From contig NZ_JAHCAQ010000001.1 of assembly GCF_019634845.1 (NCBI RefSeq), forward strand, positions 124,001-188,000: DNA of 64,000 nucleotides. Reading direction: 5' to 3'. A program made the translations under genes and the position numbers. This document shows positions 1 to 8,193 of this stretch, in pieces (the stretch's first letter is position 1; each line of letters begins with the position of its first letter). The DNA comes from Dokdonella sp. (GTDB lineage: Bacteria > Pseudomonadota > Gammaproteobacteria > Xanthomonadales > Rhodanobacteraceae). The notes under the pieces are model-generated. The model was not told the DNA's origin, did not search any database, and saw only the letters and a program-made list of their open reading frames with translations.

Positions 1-260
1 CTGCCGACATCGATCACCGCGTGCTGCGCGGTGAGCTGCGGCCGCAGTTCGAGCAGCGCGGCGCGCATGTGACGCAGCGGCATCGCCAGCACGACCCACG
101 CGGCATCGGCGAGCGCCGCTGCGGTCGTGCCGGCCAGTTCCGCCGGCACCGCCGCGACCGGGTCGACCACGTGCACGCGATGGCCGGCCGCGCGCAACAG
201 CGTGGCGAAGGCCTGTCCGAACCGGCCGTAACCGAACAGTGCGACCGGGGCTGGCGTCAT
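1..260 (-). CDS. Prephenate dehydrogenase-like NAD-binding protein (partial, N-terminal part only)
   Basis: Only the first 86 codons are in the window; the 3' part lies beyond position 1. The protein opens with a Rossmann nucleotide-binding strand and loop (VALFGYGRFG, residues 6-15), an acidic VVDP at the end of the second strand, then VVLAMPLRHM and VIDVG near the cut. This pattern is that of the TyrA/prephenate dehydrogenase family, which oxidatively decarboxylates prephenate or arogenate on the tyrosine route. The ATG overlaps the stop of the upstream PLP enzyme as ATGA, so it is translationally coupled to it. The substrate-binding C-terminal domain is not visible, so another NAD-dependent dehydrogenase or a fused protein remains possible. 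Confidence 0.7.
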   Translation of the reverse strand, partial: MTPAPVALFGYGRFGQAFATLLRAAGHRVHVVDPVAAVPAELAGTTAAALADAAWVVLAMPLRHMRAALLELRPQLTAQHAVIDVG

Positions 261-1348
261 GTGTCTGCGGACAGCGGCGCGTTGCCGTGGGCAAGGCACT
301 GGGCGAGTCGCGCCTGCCAGTCGCGCGGATCGATGCCGTGCGCCTTGAGCCAGTCGGCATCGAACAGCGTCTCGGCATAGCGCTCGCCGCGGTCGCACAG
401 CAGCGTGACGATGCTGCCGCGCTCGCCGCGCGCGCGCATGCCGGCGGCCAGTTCGAGGCAGGCCACGAAGTTGGTGCCCGAGGAACCGCCGTAGCGTCGC
501 GCGAAGATGTCCTCGAGCATCCAGGTGGCCGCGATCGAGGCGGCATCGGGCACTTCGAGCACGGCATCGACCACCGCGAACAGGAAGCAGGGCTCGACAT
601 GCGTGCGGCCGATGCCCTCGATCAGCGTCGGCGTGCAGGCGCTGGCATCCTCGCAGCGCGTGCGCCAGCCCTGGGCGAAGCTGCGTCCGCACGGCTCGGC
701 CACGCATAACTGCGTCGGCAGGCGGCGATAGCGCAGGTAGCGGCCGATCGTCGCCGAGGTGCCGCCGGTGCCGGCACCGCAAACGATCCAGGCCGGCTGC
801 GCGTGCGGTTCGCGCGCAAGCTGGCCGAGGATCGACTCGGCGATGTTGTTGTTGCCGCGCCAGTCGGTGGCGCGCTCGGCGAGGCCGAACTGGTCGAGGT
901 GGCAGGCACCGCGCCGGGCGTGGTCGGCGGCGCGTGCACACACCGCGTCCGGGTCGTCGACGAGGTCGCAACGGCCGCCCAGCGCCTCCACCGCGCGGAT
1001 CTTGGCCGGCGCCGTGTTGGCCGGCATCACCGCCGTGAACTGCAGGCCGAGCAGGCGCGCGAACCAGGCTTCCGCGATCGCGGTGCTGCCCGAGGACGCA
1101 TCGACCACGGGTTGGCCCTGGCGCAGGCGACCGTTGCACAGCGCGTACAGGTACAGCGAGCGGGCCAGGCGATGCTTGAGGCTGCCGGTCGGGTGGGCGG
1201 CTTCGTCCTTGAAATAGAAATCGATGCCGGCATAGCCCGGCAGCTCGATCTTGAGCAGGTGGGTGTCGGCCGAGCGCGCGGCCTCGCGCTCGAGCGCATC
1301 GATCGCGGCGTGCAGCCAGGCGCGGTCGCCGGCGTGGGTGTGGCTCAT
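257..1348 (-). CDS. PLP-dependent cysteine synthase-family protein, Cds1-like cysteine desulfhydrase
   Basis: This 363-residue protein is a fold-type II PLP enzyme of the cysteine synthase/cystathionine beta-synthase family. PTGSLKHR (residues 53-60) contains the presumed PLP lysine K58, DASSGSTA is the substrate-binding loop, and CGAGTGGTSATIGRYL is the glycine-rich phosphate-binding loop. PTGSLKHRLARS and LYALCNG resemble, from memory, the Cds1 branch (L-cysteine desulfhydrase, cysteine to sulfide, pyruvate and ammonia) rather than CysK/CysM, whose lysine motif is usually S-x-K-DR. It overlaps the decarboxylase upstream and the TyrA-like gene downstream by 4 nt each (ATGA), indicating one mRNA. 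A role as a synthase for an unusual amino acid cannot be excluded. Confidence 0.75.
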   Translation of the reverse strand: MSHTHAGDRAWLHAAIDALEREAARSADTHLLKIELPGYAGIDFYFKDEAAHPTGSLKHRLARSLYLYALCNGRLRQGQPVVDASSGSTAIAEAWFARLLGLQFTAVMPANTAPAKIRAVEALGGRCDLVDDPDAVCARAADHARRGACHLDQFGLAERATDWRGNNNIAESILGQLAREPHAQPAWIVCGAGTGGTSATIGRYLRYRRLPTQLCVAEPCGRSFAQGWRTRCEDASACTPTLIEGIGRTHVEPCFLFAVVDAVLEVPDAASIAATWMLEDIFARRYGGSSGTNFVACLELAAGMRARGERGSIVTLLCDRGERYAETLFDADWLKAHGIDPRDWQARLAQCLAHGNAPLSADT

Positions 1349-3297
1349 GCGGGTGGATTCCGGTCGAGCAGCGCTGCCGTGCAGCGCATGAGGAAGTCGA
1401 AGTATCGGTCGATGTAGCTTATGCCGTTTTCGCGGTCGATGAGCCAGGGATTCATCAGCGTGTGGCGCAGCACGACCAGCGCGCCGCCGTCGCTGTCGGC
1501 ATCGGCGTCGGCATCGATGCCGAGCGAGGTGAGGATCTCGCGGGCGGGTCCGGCACCGACCAGCTCGGGCCGCAGCGTCGTCACCGAGCCGAAGAATTCC
1601 TTCACCTGCAGCGGCTGGTGCACGTCAGGGCGCAGGCGCTCGTACAGGCGCCACAGGAATGCGTTGGCCTGTGCCAGCGAGCGGTTGCCGCGCGGGTTGA
1701 AGGCCAGGCAGACGAGGTTGCTGTCGGGCTCGAACGGCACGCGCGCGTGCAGGTAGCCGGCGACCTGGGCAGCGAAGCGCTGCGCGCGCTCGTAGAACAG
1801 CTCGGTGCAGCGCACGGTCGAGCGCGGCATGCGGCCGAAGTTGCGGTGGTCGAGCGGCAGCACCTGGTGCGCGACGTAGACGCCGGCGGCGGCCGCTCCG
1901 GACTTGGAGCCCTCGGGGATGAACTGGCCGAGGCTGCGGAAGCGCTGCAGGTAATCGCGTGGCGCCTCGCCATGGAAGATGTAGTCGGCGCGCTCGGCGA
2001 GCAGGTCCATCGCGCGATGGTCGCGGCAGACGAAGGCGCCGCTGCCGAACGGCAGATAGCCGAGCTTGTGCGGATCGACCGTGACCGAATCGGTGTCGGC
2101 CAGCGCGGCGAAGGCGCGGTACAGCGGCGGCGAGGGAAAGTACTTGAACTCGGCGGCGATCGCCTCGCGCTCGCGCAGCGAGCCGTCCTCGTGGCGGAAG
2201 ATCGTCGCCAGGTAGCCGCCCCAGGCCGCGTCGACGTGCACCGCGAAGTCGAGGCCCTGCGCGCGCGTGGCCTCGCGTGCGGCGAGCACGCCGTCGACCG
2301 GGTCGATCGTGCCGTACTCGGTGCTGCCGAGCACCGCGACCGCGAGCAGCACGGGAATGCGCTCGCGGGCGCAGCGCTGCACGTGTTCGGCCAGCGCATC
2401 GGCATCCAGACGCATGCCGTGCGTCGGCAGCAGGTCGAGCTGGGCGCGGCCCAGGCCGAGCATCTTGACGCCCTTGCTCCACGAGTAGTGCGCGGTGATC
2501 GGCGCCAGCACGCGCGGCAGGCGCAACTGCGGGTGCGCGGCGAAGAAGCCCGCGATGCCGAGCTGCTCGATGCGCTGCGCCTCCACGCGCGCATGCCACT
2601 GCGCGCGCTCGCGTGGCGGCTGCGCGGCAAGCCAGGCCTGCCAGCGCCCGAGCAGGTCGATCGTCGCCGCGTTGCCGAGGTTGAACGCCGCCCAGTCGTC
2701 GTCGGGCAGGTCGAGCCCGGGCGCGCCGGCCGCGCGCAGCGCGAGCGGAAACGCCTTGAGCGCGAGCGCGAGGCGCAGCGCCTGATAGTTGGCCAGCGTG
2801 CCGCCCGAGGTCAGGTGGCCGAAGGCGCAGTCGGCTCGCGCCGGGTCGCTCGGGTAGCCGAGCATGCGCGCGAGCTGCAGGCCGACCTTGACCTCGAGAT
2901 CGACCGTCACCGGCGCGGCTTCGTCGGTGACGTTGTTGGGGTTGTAGGGCAGCGCCAGCATCTGCGCCGCCAGTCCCGGCAGCAGCAGGTCGGAGGCCAT
3001 GTGGCCGATGTAGCGCGGACTGTGGAACGGCATCGAGCGCTTGAGCGCCGCCGACAGCTGGTGCAGCTCGCGGCGCATGCGCGCCTCGAAGGCCTGGTAG
3101 TCGGGATGCAGCGAGGCCGCGGTGCCGATCGCCGGCGGATCCTCGGGGTGGAAGTTGCGCCGCCAATAGACGTGATCGCGCAGGAATTCGACGAGGATGC
3201 GCTCGAGCAGCGCGTCGTTCTCGCCATAGGGGCCGAGGAAACAGGCGTCGAGCACGTGGTCGTGCTGGAACGGGGGCGCGGTGGGTTCGGCAGGCAC
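1345..3297 (-). CDS. Group II PLP-dependent amino acid decarboxylase, tyrosine-decarboxylase-like
   Basis: The 650-residue product matches the layout of bacterial tyrosine decarboxylases (about 620 residues). It has an N-terminal segment with RYIGHMASDLLLPGLAAQ, NPNNVTDEAAPVT before the PLP domain, and HYSWSKGVKMLGLG. The PLP aspartate lies in VHVDAAWGGY, and the Schiff-base lysine in VDPHKLGYLPFGSGAF near residue 410. These enzymes remove CO2 from aromatic L-amino acids to give amines such as tyramine. The substrate cannot be read from sequence. It is the first gene of a three-gene coupled operon with a Cds1-like enzyme and a TyrA-like dehydrogenase. An FNR-type palindrome lies in the divergent promoter region upstream, so control by oxygen is plausible. 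Confidence 0.8.
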   Translation of the reverse strand: MPAEPTAPPFQHDHVLDACFLGPYGENDALLERILVEFLRDHVYWRRNFHPEDPPAIGTAASLHPDYQAFEARMRRELHQLSAALKRSMPFHSPRYIGHMASDLLLPGLAAQMLALPYNPNNVTDEAAPVTVDLEVKVGLQLARMLGYPSDPARADCAFGHLTSGGTLANYQALRLALALKAFPLALRAAGAPGLDLPDDDWAAFNLGNAATIDLLGRWQAWLAAQPPRERAQWHARVEAQRIEQLGIAGFFAAHPQLRLPRVLAPITAHYSWSKGVKMLGLGRAQLDLLPTHGMRLDADALAEHVQRCARERIPVLLAVAVLGSTEYGTIDPVDGVLAAREATRAQGLDFAVHVDAAWGGYLATIFRHEDGSLREREAIAAEFKYFPSPPLYRAFAALADTDSVTVDPHKLGYLPFGSGAFVCRDHRAMDLLAERADYIFHGEAPRDYLQRFRSLGQFIPEGSKSGAAAAGVYVAHQVLPLDHRNFGRMPRSTVRCTELFYERAQRFAAQVAGYLHARVPFEPDSNLVCLAFNPRGNRSLAQANAFLWRLYERLRPDVHQPLQVKEFFGSVTTLRPELVGAGPAREILTSLGIDADADADSDGGALVVLRHTLMNPWLIDRENGISYIDRYFDFLMRCTAALLDRNPPA

Positions 3298-3333
3298 GGC
3301 GGCAGGGGGCTGGGAACGTGGCGGGCAGCGTGC

Positions 3334-3339
3334 AGCCTA
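3334..3339 (-). promoter_or_regulatory. Candidate -10 element of the decarboxylase operon
   Basis: On the minus strand this reads TAGGCT, a TA-N3-T hexamer 37 nt before the decarboxylase ATG. No convincing -35 is seen; the FNR-like palindrome at 3355-3368 occupies that position. Judged by eye only. Confidence 0.35.
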
Positions 3340-3354
3340 GCCGATGTGGTTGCG

Positions 3355-3368
3355 CTGATCCCGATCAA
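3355..3368. promoter_or_regulatory. FNR/ANR-type operator in the decarboxylase-DnrO-like intergenic region
   Basis: The sequence CTGATCCCGATCAA differs from the FNR consensus TTGAT-N4-ATCAA at one position. It lies between the divergent decarboxylase operon (minus) and the His-rich protein gene (plus). An FNR-type regulator with the matching ExxSR recognition helix is encoded at 7420-8178. Relative to the candidate minus -10 the site overlaps the -35 region. Relative to the plus-strand -10 candidate (GATACT, 3441-3446) it would be near -91, an allowed class I distance. Which promoter it serves is unknown. Confidence 0.5.
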
Positions 3369-3475
3369 ACCGCGCGGACCTGCGCGCAAGTGCCGCAGGC
3401 GCCGGTGACGCGGGTCAAGGGCGGTTCGGTTGCGCTGCGCGATACTGCGCCGGTTCCGTACGTTGTGGAGACACC

Positions 3476-3976
3476 ATGATGCGTCCATACCCGCTCGCCG
3501 CCGCGCTCGCGGCGACTTTGACCTGCGCCGCACTGCCCGCCGCCGCGCAGGAGCACGCCCAGCACGACCATGCCGCCCACGCCGCGCACGCTGCCGCGGC
3601 GGTCACGACGCCGGCCCAGCGCTGGGCCACCGATGCCCCGCTGCGCGAAGGCATGGCGCGCGTGCGCGCCGCGCTGAGCGACCTCAGCCACCACGAGATG
3701 GGCCACATGAGCAACGAGCAGGCGCGCGAGTTCGCGGTCGCGATCGAGGACGCGGTCAAGTTCATGTTCGCCAACTGCAAGCTGCCGGCCGAACCCGACG
3801 CGGGCCTGCACGCGATCCTCGTGCCGCTGCTCGCCGCGGCGCAGCGGCTCGACAAGGATCCGGCCGACAAGGCCGCGGTGGCGGCGATGCGCGATGCGGT
3901 GGCGCCGTATCCGCGGCAGTTCGACGATCCGGCCTGGCCCGCAGCCACGCCGGCCGCAGCCGATCACCAACATTGA
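3476..3976 (+). CDS. Exported histidine-rich protein, DnrO-like
   Basis: A 166-residue protein with a clear Sec signal peptide (residues 1-24, ending PAAAQ). A His/Ala-rich stretch follows (EHAQHDHAAHAAHA), and a second His/Met patch DLSHHEMGHMS lies near residue 70. The remainder is alpha-helical with one cysteine in FANCKLP. It resembles proteins named DnrO in Xanthomonadales annotations; this is from memory and no mechanism is established. The His/Met clusters suggest periplasmic binding of copper or another metal, which is inference. GTGGAG about 6 nt before the ATG is the ribosome binding site. The gene is divergent from the decarboxylase operon, with an FNR-like site between them. Confidence 0.6.
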   Translation: MMRPYPLAAALAATLTCAALPAAAQEHAQHDHAAHAAHAAAAVTTPAQRWATDAPLREGMARVRAALSDLSHHEMGHMSNEQAREFAVAIEDAVKFMFANCKLPAEPDAGLHAILVPLLAAAQRLDKDPADKAAVAAMRDAVAPYPRQFDDPAWPAATPAAADHQH

Positions 3977-4030
3977 TTGCGGCGCGGGCGTGACGCGCCT
4001 GCGTTGCGCCCGGCGCGGGGCGAGGGCGAC

Positions 4031-4345
4031 ATGACCGAGTACATCGCGGCCTGGCAGTGCATCGGCTGCGGCAAGATCGAGGCGCCGCAGACCTGCATCG
4101 GCGTGTGCCGCGACCGCAAGGTGTACTTCATCGGCAAGCGCGAGCACGAGGCCGCGCTGGCGCAGGTGGCGCAACTGCGCCAGCAGCTCGAGATCGTGTC
4201 GCAACGGCTGCTGCGCTTCGAGCACGCCACGCCGCGTGAGGGCCAGTGGCAGGCTGCGTGGCTTGCGCTGCAGCAGCAGGCGCGCGAGCTGCGCGGGCTG
4301 CTCGCGGCCGGCGCGGGCGAGCACGCCGACCCGCCACCCCGCTGA
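4031..4345 (+). CDS. Small conserved protein with two Cys motifs and a coiled coil
   Basis: A 104-residue protein starting MTEYIAAWQ. Two cysteine pairs (CIGC near residue 10, and CIGVC about ten residues later) form a compact zinc-ribbon-like or metal-binding knuckle. A helical Gln/Leu/Ala-rich segment follows, likely coiled coil (roughly residues 38-70). The reading frame is open further upstream, but the ATG at 4031 is preceded by GGGGCGAGG and fits the start of the conserved part. It follows the His-rich DnrO-like gene by 54 nt and is probably co-transcribed with it. Similar short proteins seem to occur widely in beta- and gammaproteobacteria, but I know no function. Confidence 0.6.
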   Translation: MTEYIAAWQCIGCGKIEAPQTCIGVCRDRKVYFIGKREHEAALAQVAQLRQQLEIVSQRLLRFEHATPREGQWQAAWLALQQQARELRGLLAAGAGEHADPPPR

Positions 4346-4444
4346 CCGGCGCCGCGCCAGAGGATGATCGCGCGCTATGCTCGCGGTTTGCCGCAGCCGC
4401 GCTGGTGGCGGCCGTCTCCCATCGTCATCCGAGGTGACCTCGTC

Positions 4445-6124
4445 ATGAACCCGATCCTGCCGCGCCTGGCGGCGCTCATCCTGGCCGCGTGCTGCACCCT
4501 GCCGGCCGCGGCTGCCGACCTGTTCGTCGATCACGTCAACGGCTACACGCTCGACGCGGCCGGCAAGCTCAGGCGTTTCGAGTCGATGCTGGTCGAGCAG
4601 GGCAAGGTCGTCGCGATCGGCTCGCATGCCGAACTCGCGCCGCGCGCCGGTACCGCGCAGCATCTCGATGGCGGTGGCCGCACCCTGCTGCCGGGTCTGA
4701 TCGATGCGCACGGGCATGTGATGGGGCTCGGCATCGCGCTGCGCCAGATCGATCTGCGCGACACCGCTTCACTCGACGCCGCGGTGGCGAAGGTCGGCAG
4801 CTATGCGGCCGCGCATCCGCAGACGGCGTGGATCCAGGGCCGCGGATGGAACCAGGAAGTGTGGCACCTCGGGCGCTTTCCGCGCGCCGCCGAACTCGAT
4901 CGCGTGGTGGCCGAGCGCCCGGTCTGGCTCGGGCGCGTCGATGGTCATGCGGCCTGGGCCAACAGTGCGGCGATGAAGCTGGCCGGCATCGACCGCAACA
5001 CGCCCGATCCGGCCGGTGGCCGCATCGAGCGCGATGCCGACGGCAATCCGAACGGCGTGTTCGTGGATGCCGCCATGAGCCTGGTGGAGGCGAAGATTCC
5101 GCCGCCCGACGCCGCCGAAGCCGAGGCGGCGCTCGATGCGGCGCTGGCCGAGCTCGCGCGCGTGGGCCTGACCGGCGTGCACGATGCCGGCGTCGACGCG
5201 GCCACGGTGGCGCTGTACCGGCGCCATGCCGACGCGGGCCGGCTCACCGCGCGCATCTACGCGATGATCGGCGGAACCGGCGAGGCGTTCGATCACATCG
5301 CCGCCGCTGGCCTGATCGAGCGCTACGGCAACGACATGCTCGACGTGCGCGCGGTCAAGCTGTTTGCCGACGGCGCCCTGGGCAGTCGTGGCGCGGCCTT
5401 GCTCGCGCCCTACAGCGACGCGCCGCACGATACCGGCCTGCTGTTCGAGACCCCGGCGCAGTTGCAGGCGATGATCGACAAGGCGATCGCCCGCGGCTAC
5501 CAGGTCGGTGTACACGCGATCGGCGATGCCGCCAACCGCGAGGTGCTCGACGCCTACGCGCAGGTGTATCGCGTGCGCGGCGCCAAGGCCAAGGCGCTGC
5601 GCAACCGCATCGAGCATGCGCAGGTGCTGGCGCCGGCCGACATCGCACGTTTCCCGCGCCTGGGCCTGGTCGCCTCGATGCAGCCGACCCACGCAACCTC
5701 GGACATGAACATGGCCGAGGCGCGCATCGGCACGGCGCGCATGCGCGGCGCCTACGCCTGGCGCAGCTTCCTCAAGCAGGGCACCGTGATCGCCGGCGGC
5801 TCGGATTTTCCGGTCGAATCACCCAACCCGTTCTACGGCCTGTATTCGGCAGTGACGCGCCAGGACCACGAGGGCCGCCCGCCCGGCGGCTGGTACGCGC
5901 AGCAGAAGATGACCCTGGTCGAGGCGCTGCGCGCGTTCACCTGGGGCGCGGCCTGGGCGCGTCATGCCGAAGACCGCATGGGCACGCTCGAGCCGGGACA
6001 CTGGGCCGATTTCATCCTGATCGACCATGATGTGTTCGCCGATCCTCCTGCGCGCATCTGGTCGACCCAGGTGCTGCAGACCTGGGTCGGCGGCCGGCGC
6101 GTGTACGCGAAGGCGGCCGATTGA
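4445..6124 (+). CDS. Exported amidohydrolase of the YtcJ-like family
   Basis: The 559-residue product has an N-terminal signal sequence (residues 1-24). It also contains LAAC at residues 13-16, so a lipoprotein is possible. The metal-dependent TIM-barrel amidohydrolase motifs are present: LPGLIDAHGHVMG with the HxH pair H89/H91, VHAIGDAANREVLDAY, RNRIEHAQVL, and GGSDFPVESPNP with the catalytic Asp. The family hydrolyses amide or related bonds in varied small molecules, and the substrate here is unknown. The reading frame is open from 4364, but the ATG at 4445 has GAGGTGA at 7 nt and begins the signal peptide, so it was chosen. A TATGCT hexamer near 4376 may be its -10. Confidence 0.8.
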   Translation: MNPILPRLAALILAACCTLPAAAADLFVDHVNGYTLDAAGKLRRFESMLVEQGKVVAIGSHAELAPRAGTAQHLDGGGRTLLPGLIDAHGHVMGLGIALRQIDLRDTASLDAAVAKVGSYAAAHPQTAWIQGRGWNQEVWHLGRFPRAAELDRVVAERPVWLGRVDGHAAWANSAAMKLAGIDRNTPDPAGGRIERDADGNPNGVFVDAAMSLVEAKIPPPDAAEAEAALDAALAELARVGLTGVHDAGVDAATVALYRRHADAGRLTARIYAMIGGTGEAFDHIAAAGLIERYGNDMLDVRAVKLFADGALGSRGAALLAPYSDAPHDTGLLFETPAQLQAMIDKAIARGYQVGVHAIGDAANREVLDAYAQVYRVRGAKAKALRNRIEHAQVLAPADIARFPRLGLVASMQPTHATSDMNMAEARIGTARMRGAYAWRSFLKQGTVIAGGSDFPVESPNPFYGLYSAVTRQDHEGRPPGGWYAQQKMTLVEALRAFTWGAAWARHAEDRMGTLEPGHWADFILIDHDVFADPPARIWSTQVLQTWVGGRRVYAKAAD

Positions 6125-6134
6125 GGCGTGACGA

Positions 6135-7316
6135 TCAGTCGAAGCCGTCGGCGAACAGCGCATCGGACAGGCAGCGCGCGAGCGACAGCACGCGCGTGCC
6201 GCCGTCGATCCACGCGATCACCGGGCGCTGGCTCGCGTCGAGCTTGAAATCGCCGTCACGCAGGCCGCTGTGGCTGACCGTCACCGCGACCTCGGCGCCG
6301 CCCGTGCAGGCGGCGTCGTCGCAGGCCCAGGCCGACATCACCGAGTCGCGGTAGCGCGCGAACGCGGGCCGATCGCCAGCCAGCAGCGCCAGTCCGAGCG
6401 GCTGGCCGGCGGCCGGCGGCAGGCTGCGCCGCGTCGCGCTGGTGCAGGCCGGCGTGGCGCAGTCGAGCAGGGCCGGGTCGTCGGGGCGATTGTCGAGCAC
6501 GAGCGGTCGCCCGTCGCTGCGGATGGCCAGTGCCGTGTGCCAGGGCATGAAGCGGCCGATCGGACTCGACAACGCGGTGGTGGTCACGCTCGAGCAGGTC
6601 GGGCTGCCTGAGCACACACTGATCATGTTGCCGTAGCTGTTGCTCGCGCCGGCACTGCGCAGGTACGCAATCACCGGGTTGCCTTGGGCGTCCATCGCGA
6701 GCGAATACGCGGCGAACTGCGCCTGCGCCGGCGGCGTGGCGAGGACCACATCGCGGCCGGTGCCCGTGCACTGCACGTCGTCGCAGAAGTGTGCGACCAG
6801 CGCGCCCGGCGCGGCCGCGTTGTATGGGGCCGTGTACAGCAGCAGCGGGTTGCCGCTGGCCTGCAGCAGCAGTGGCAGATCGCCGCCGATGCCGCTGGCC
6901 ATGGCGAAGAGGTCGGTCGAGGTTGCGCCCAGGCAGCCCGCATCGCTGCAGTCGTACAGGCGCAGCGCGCCGTAGTACGAGGTGGTGACGAGGGGGCGGT
7001 TGTCAGCGCGGATCGCCACGCCCGAATCGCCGAACCGACCGCTGATGTAGCCAAACGATTGCGAACTGCCGCTGCTGCAGGCGAGGTTGGCGCAGTCATG
7101 CACGAACAACTGGGTGTCGTTGGACTGATCGGTGCTGTACACGAGCAGCGGGCGGCCATCGGCGCGCAACGCCATGCGCACGAAGCCGACCGCGGCGCCG
7201 GAGGTCGGGATGACGGTGTTGCCGAGGCTGCAGGCGGGGAACGCCGCCTGCGCAGGCGCGGTGGCGAGAGCGGCGCCTGCCGCCAGCAGCATCCGGCACG
7301 GTATCGGCATGGGCAT
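6135..7316 (-). CDS. Secreted Cys-pair repeat protein with C-terminal FADGFD
   Basis: A 393-residue protein of unknown function. After a signal peptide (MPMPIPCRMLLAAGAALATA...) it consists of about six repeats of roughly 50-60 residues. Each carries a RxDGRPLLxY-like strand and a cysteine pair, such as HDCANLACSS, YDCSDAGCLG, HFCDDVQCTG, LDCATPACTS and WACDDAACTG. The periodic pattern suggests a beta-propeller or other repeat beta structure, possibly disulphide-stabilised. The protein ends in ALFADGFD, a short tail that I associate with secreted proteins of Rhodanobacteraceae-like bacteria. The ATG at 7316 is preceded by GAGCGAGGATC. It converges with the amidohydrolase (10 nt between stops). 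Confidence 0.65.
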   Translation of the reverse strand: MPMPIPCRMLLAAGAALATAPAQAAFPACSLGNTVIPTSGAAVGFVRMALRADGRPLLVYSTDQSNDTQLFVHDCANLACSSGSSQSFGYISGRFGDSGVAIRADNRPLVTTSYYGALRLYDCSDAGCLGATSTDLFAMASGIGGDLPLLLQASGNPLLLYTAPYNAAAPGALVAHFCDDVQCTGTGRDVVLATPPAQAQFAAYSLAMDAQGNPVIAYLRSAGASNSYGNMISVCSGSPTCSSVTTTALSSPIGRFMPWHTALAIRSDGRPLVLDNRPDDPALLDCATPACTSATRRSLPPAAGQPLGLALLAGDRPAFARYRDSVMSAWACDDAACTGGAEVAVTVSHSGLRDGDFKLDASQRPVIAWIDGGTRVLSLARCLSDALFADGFD

Positions 7317-7419
7317 GTCGTGATCCTCGCTCGGTGGCCCCCCACGTCGCGCCACCGAGCATGGCCGCGTGATACGGCGCATGTTGCGACCCGCGTCACG
7401 TCTTGCGTTGCGCGGCGCC

Positions 7420-8178
7420 TCAGCGCTGCAGGATCGCGCGCGCGACCTCGGACAGCGCGGCCGGATCGGCGAGCGTGACCTGACGGCCGTCGACCGCGAT
7501 CAGGCCACGATCCTGAAAGCGGCGCAGCACGCGGCTGACCGTCTCGGCTGCCAGTCGCAGGTAGTTGGCGATGTCGCCGCGCGACATCGCCAGCGTGAGC
7601 GTGTGCCGCGGGAAGCCGCGTTCGGCGTAACGCCGCCCGAGGTTGATGAGGAAGGCAGCCAGCCGCTCGTCGGCCGAATAGTCGCCAGCCAGCAGCGCCG
7701 CATTGCCGATGTCGCGGCTCAGGCGCCGGAACAGTTCCTGCTGCACCGAGGGGATGCGCGCGGCCAGCGTGACGAGGGCGGGAAACGCGAAGCGGCAGAC
7801 CTCGACCCGACCCAGCGCGATCGCGTCGCACGGGTAGGTTTCGGGGTCGATCGCGTTGAGGCCGACCAGTTCACCCGGCAGATGGAAGCCGAGGATCAGT
7901 TCGCGGCCGTCGAGATCGACCTGGCGCGTCTTGACCGTGCCCTTGCGCACGGCATAGATCGCGTTGAAGCGGTCGCCACTGCGGAAGATCGCGTCGCCGT
8001 TGCGGTAGGTGTCGACATGCTCGACGAGGCAGTGCAGGTCATGCAGGCCGATCTTGTCGACACCGCCGCTCAGGCACACTGCGCCGAAGGCGCAGGTCGA
8101 GCAGAACGTGTACTCGTCGCCATCGTCGGCAATCGGGTCCGGTGGGGCGATGCGCCCCGGTGGTACGACCTTACCCAT
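7420..8178 (-). CDS. fnr: FNR/ANR-type oxygen-sensing transcription regulator
   Basis: A 252-residue CRP/FNR-family regulator. Cysteines C26, C29, C35 and C128 match, at a constant offset of +6, the four [4Fe-4S] ligands of E. coli FNR (20, 23, 29, 122). This predicts oxygen-sensitive dimerisation. The cNMP-like beta roll follows (GDAIFRSGDRFNAIYAVRKG). The C-terminal helix-turn-helix contains AETVSRVLRRF, whose E-x-x-S-R is the FNR recognition pattern for TTGAT half-sites. It lies 15 nt downstream of hemN on the same strand and is probably co-transcribed with it. FNR-like boxes occur at hemN and at the decarboxylase/DnrO region, so these are likely targets. GGAGA lies about 11 nt before the ATG. 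Confidence 0.92.
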   Translation of the reverse strand: MGKVVPPGRIAPPDPIADDGDEYTFCSTCAFGAVCLSGGVDKIGLHDLHCLVEHVDTYRNGDAIFRSGDRFNAIYAVRKGTVKTRQVDLDGRELILGFHLPGELVGLNAIDPETYPCDAIALGRVEVCRFAFPALVTLAARIPSVQQELFRRLSRDIGNAALLAGDYSADERLAAFLINLGRRYAERGFPRHTLTLAMSRGDIANYLRLAAETVSRVLRRFQDRGLIAVDGRQVTLADPAALSEVARAILQR

Positions 8179-8193
8179 GCGCCAGGCAGTCTC

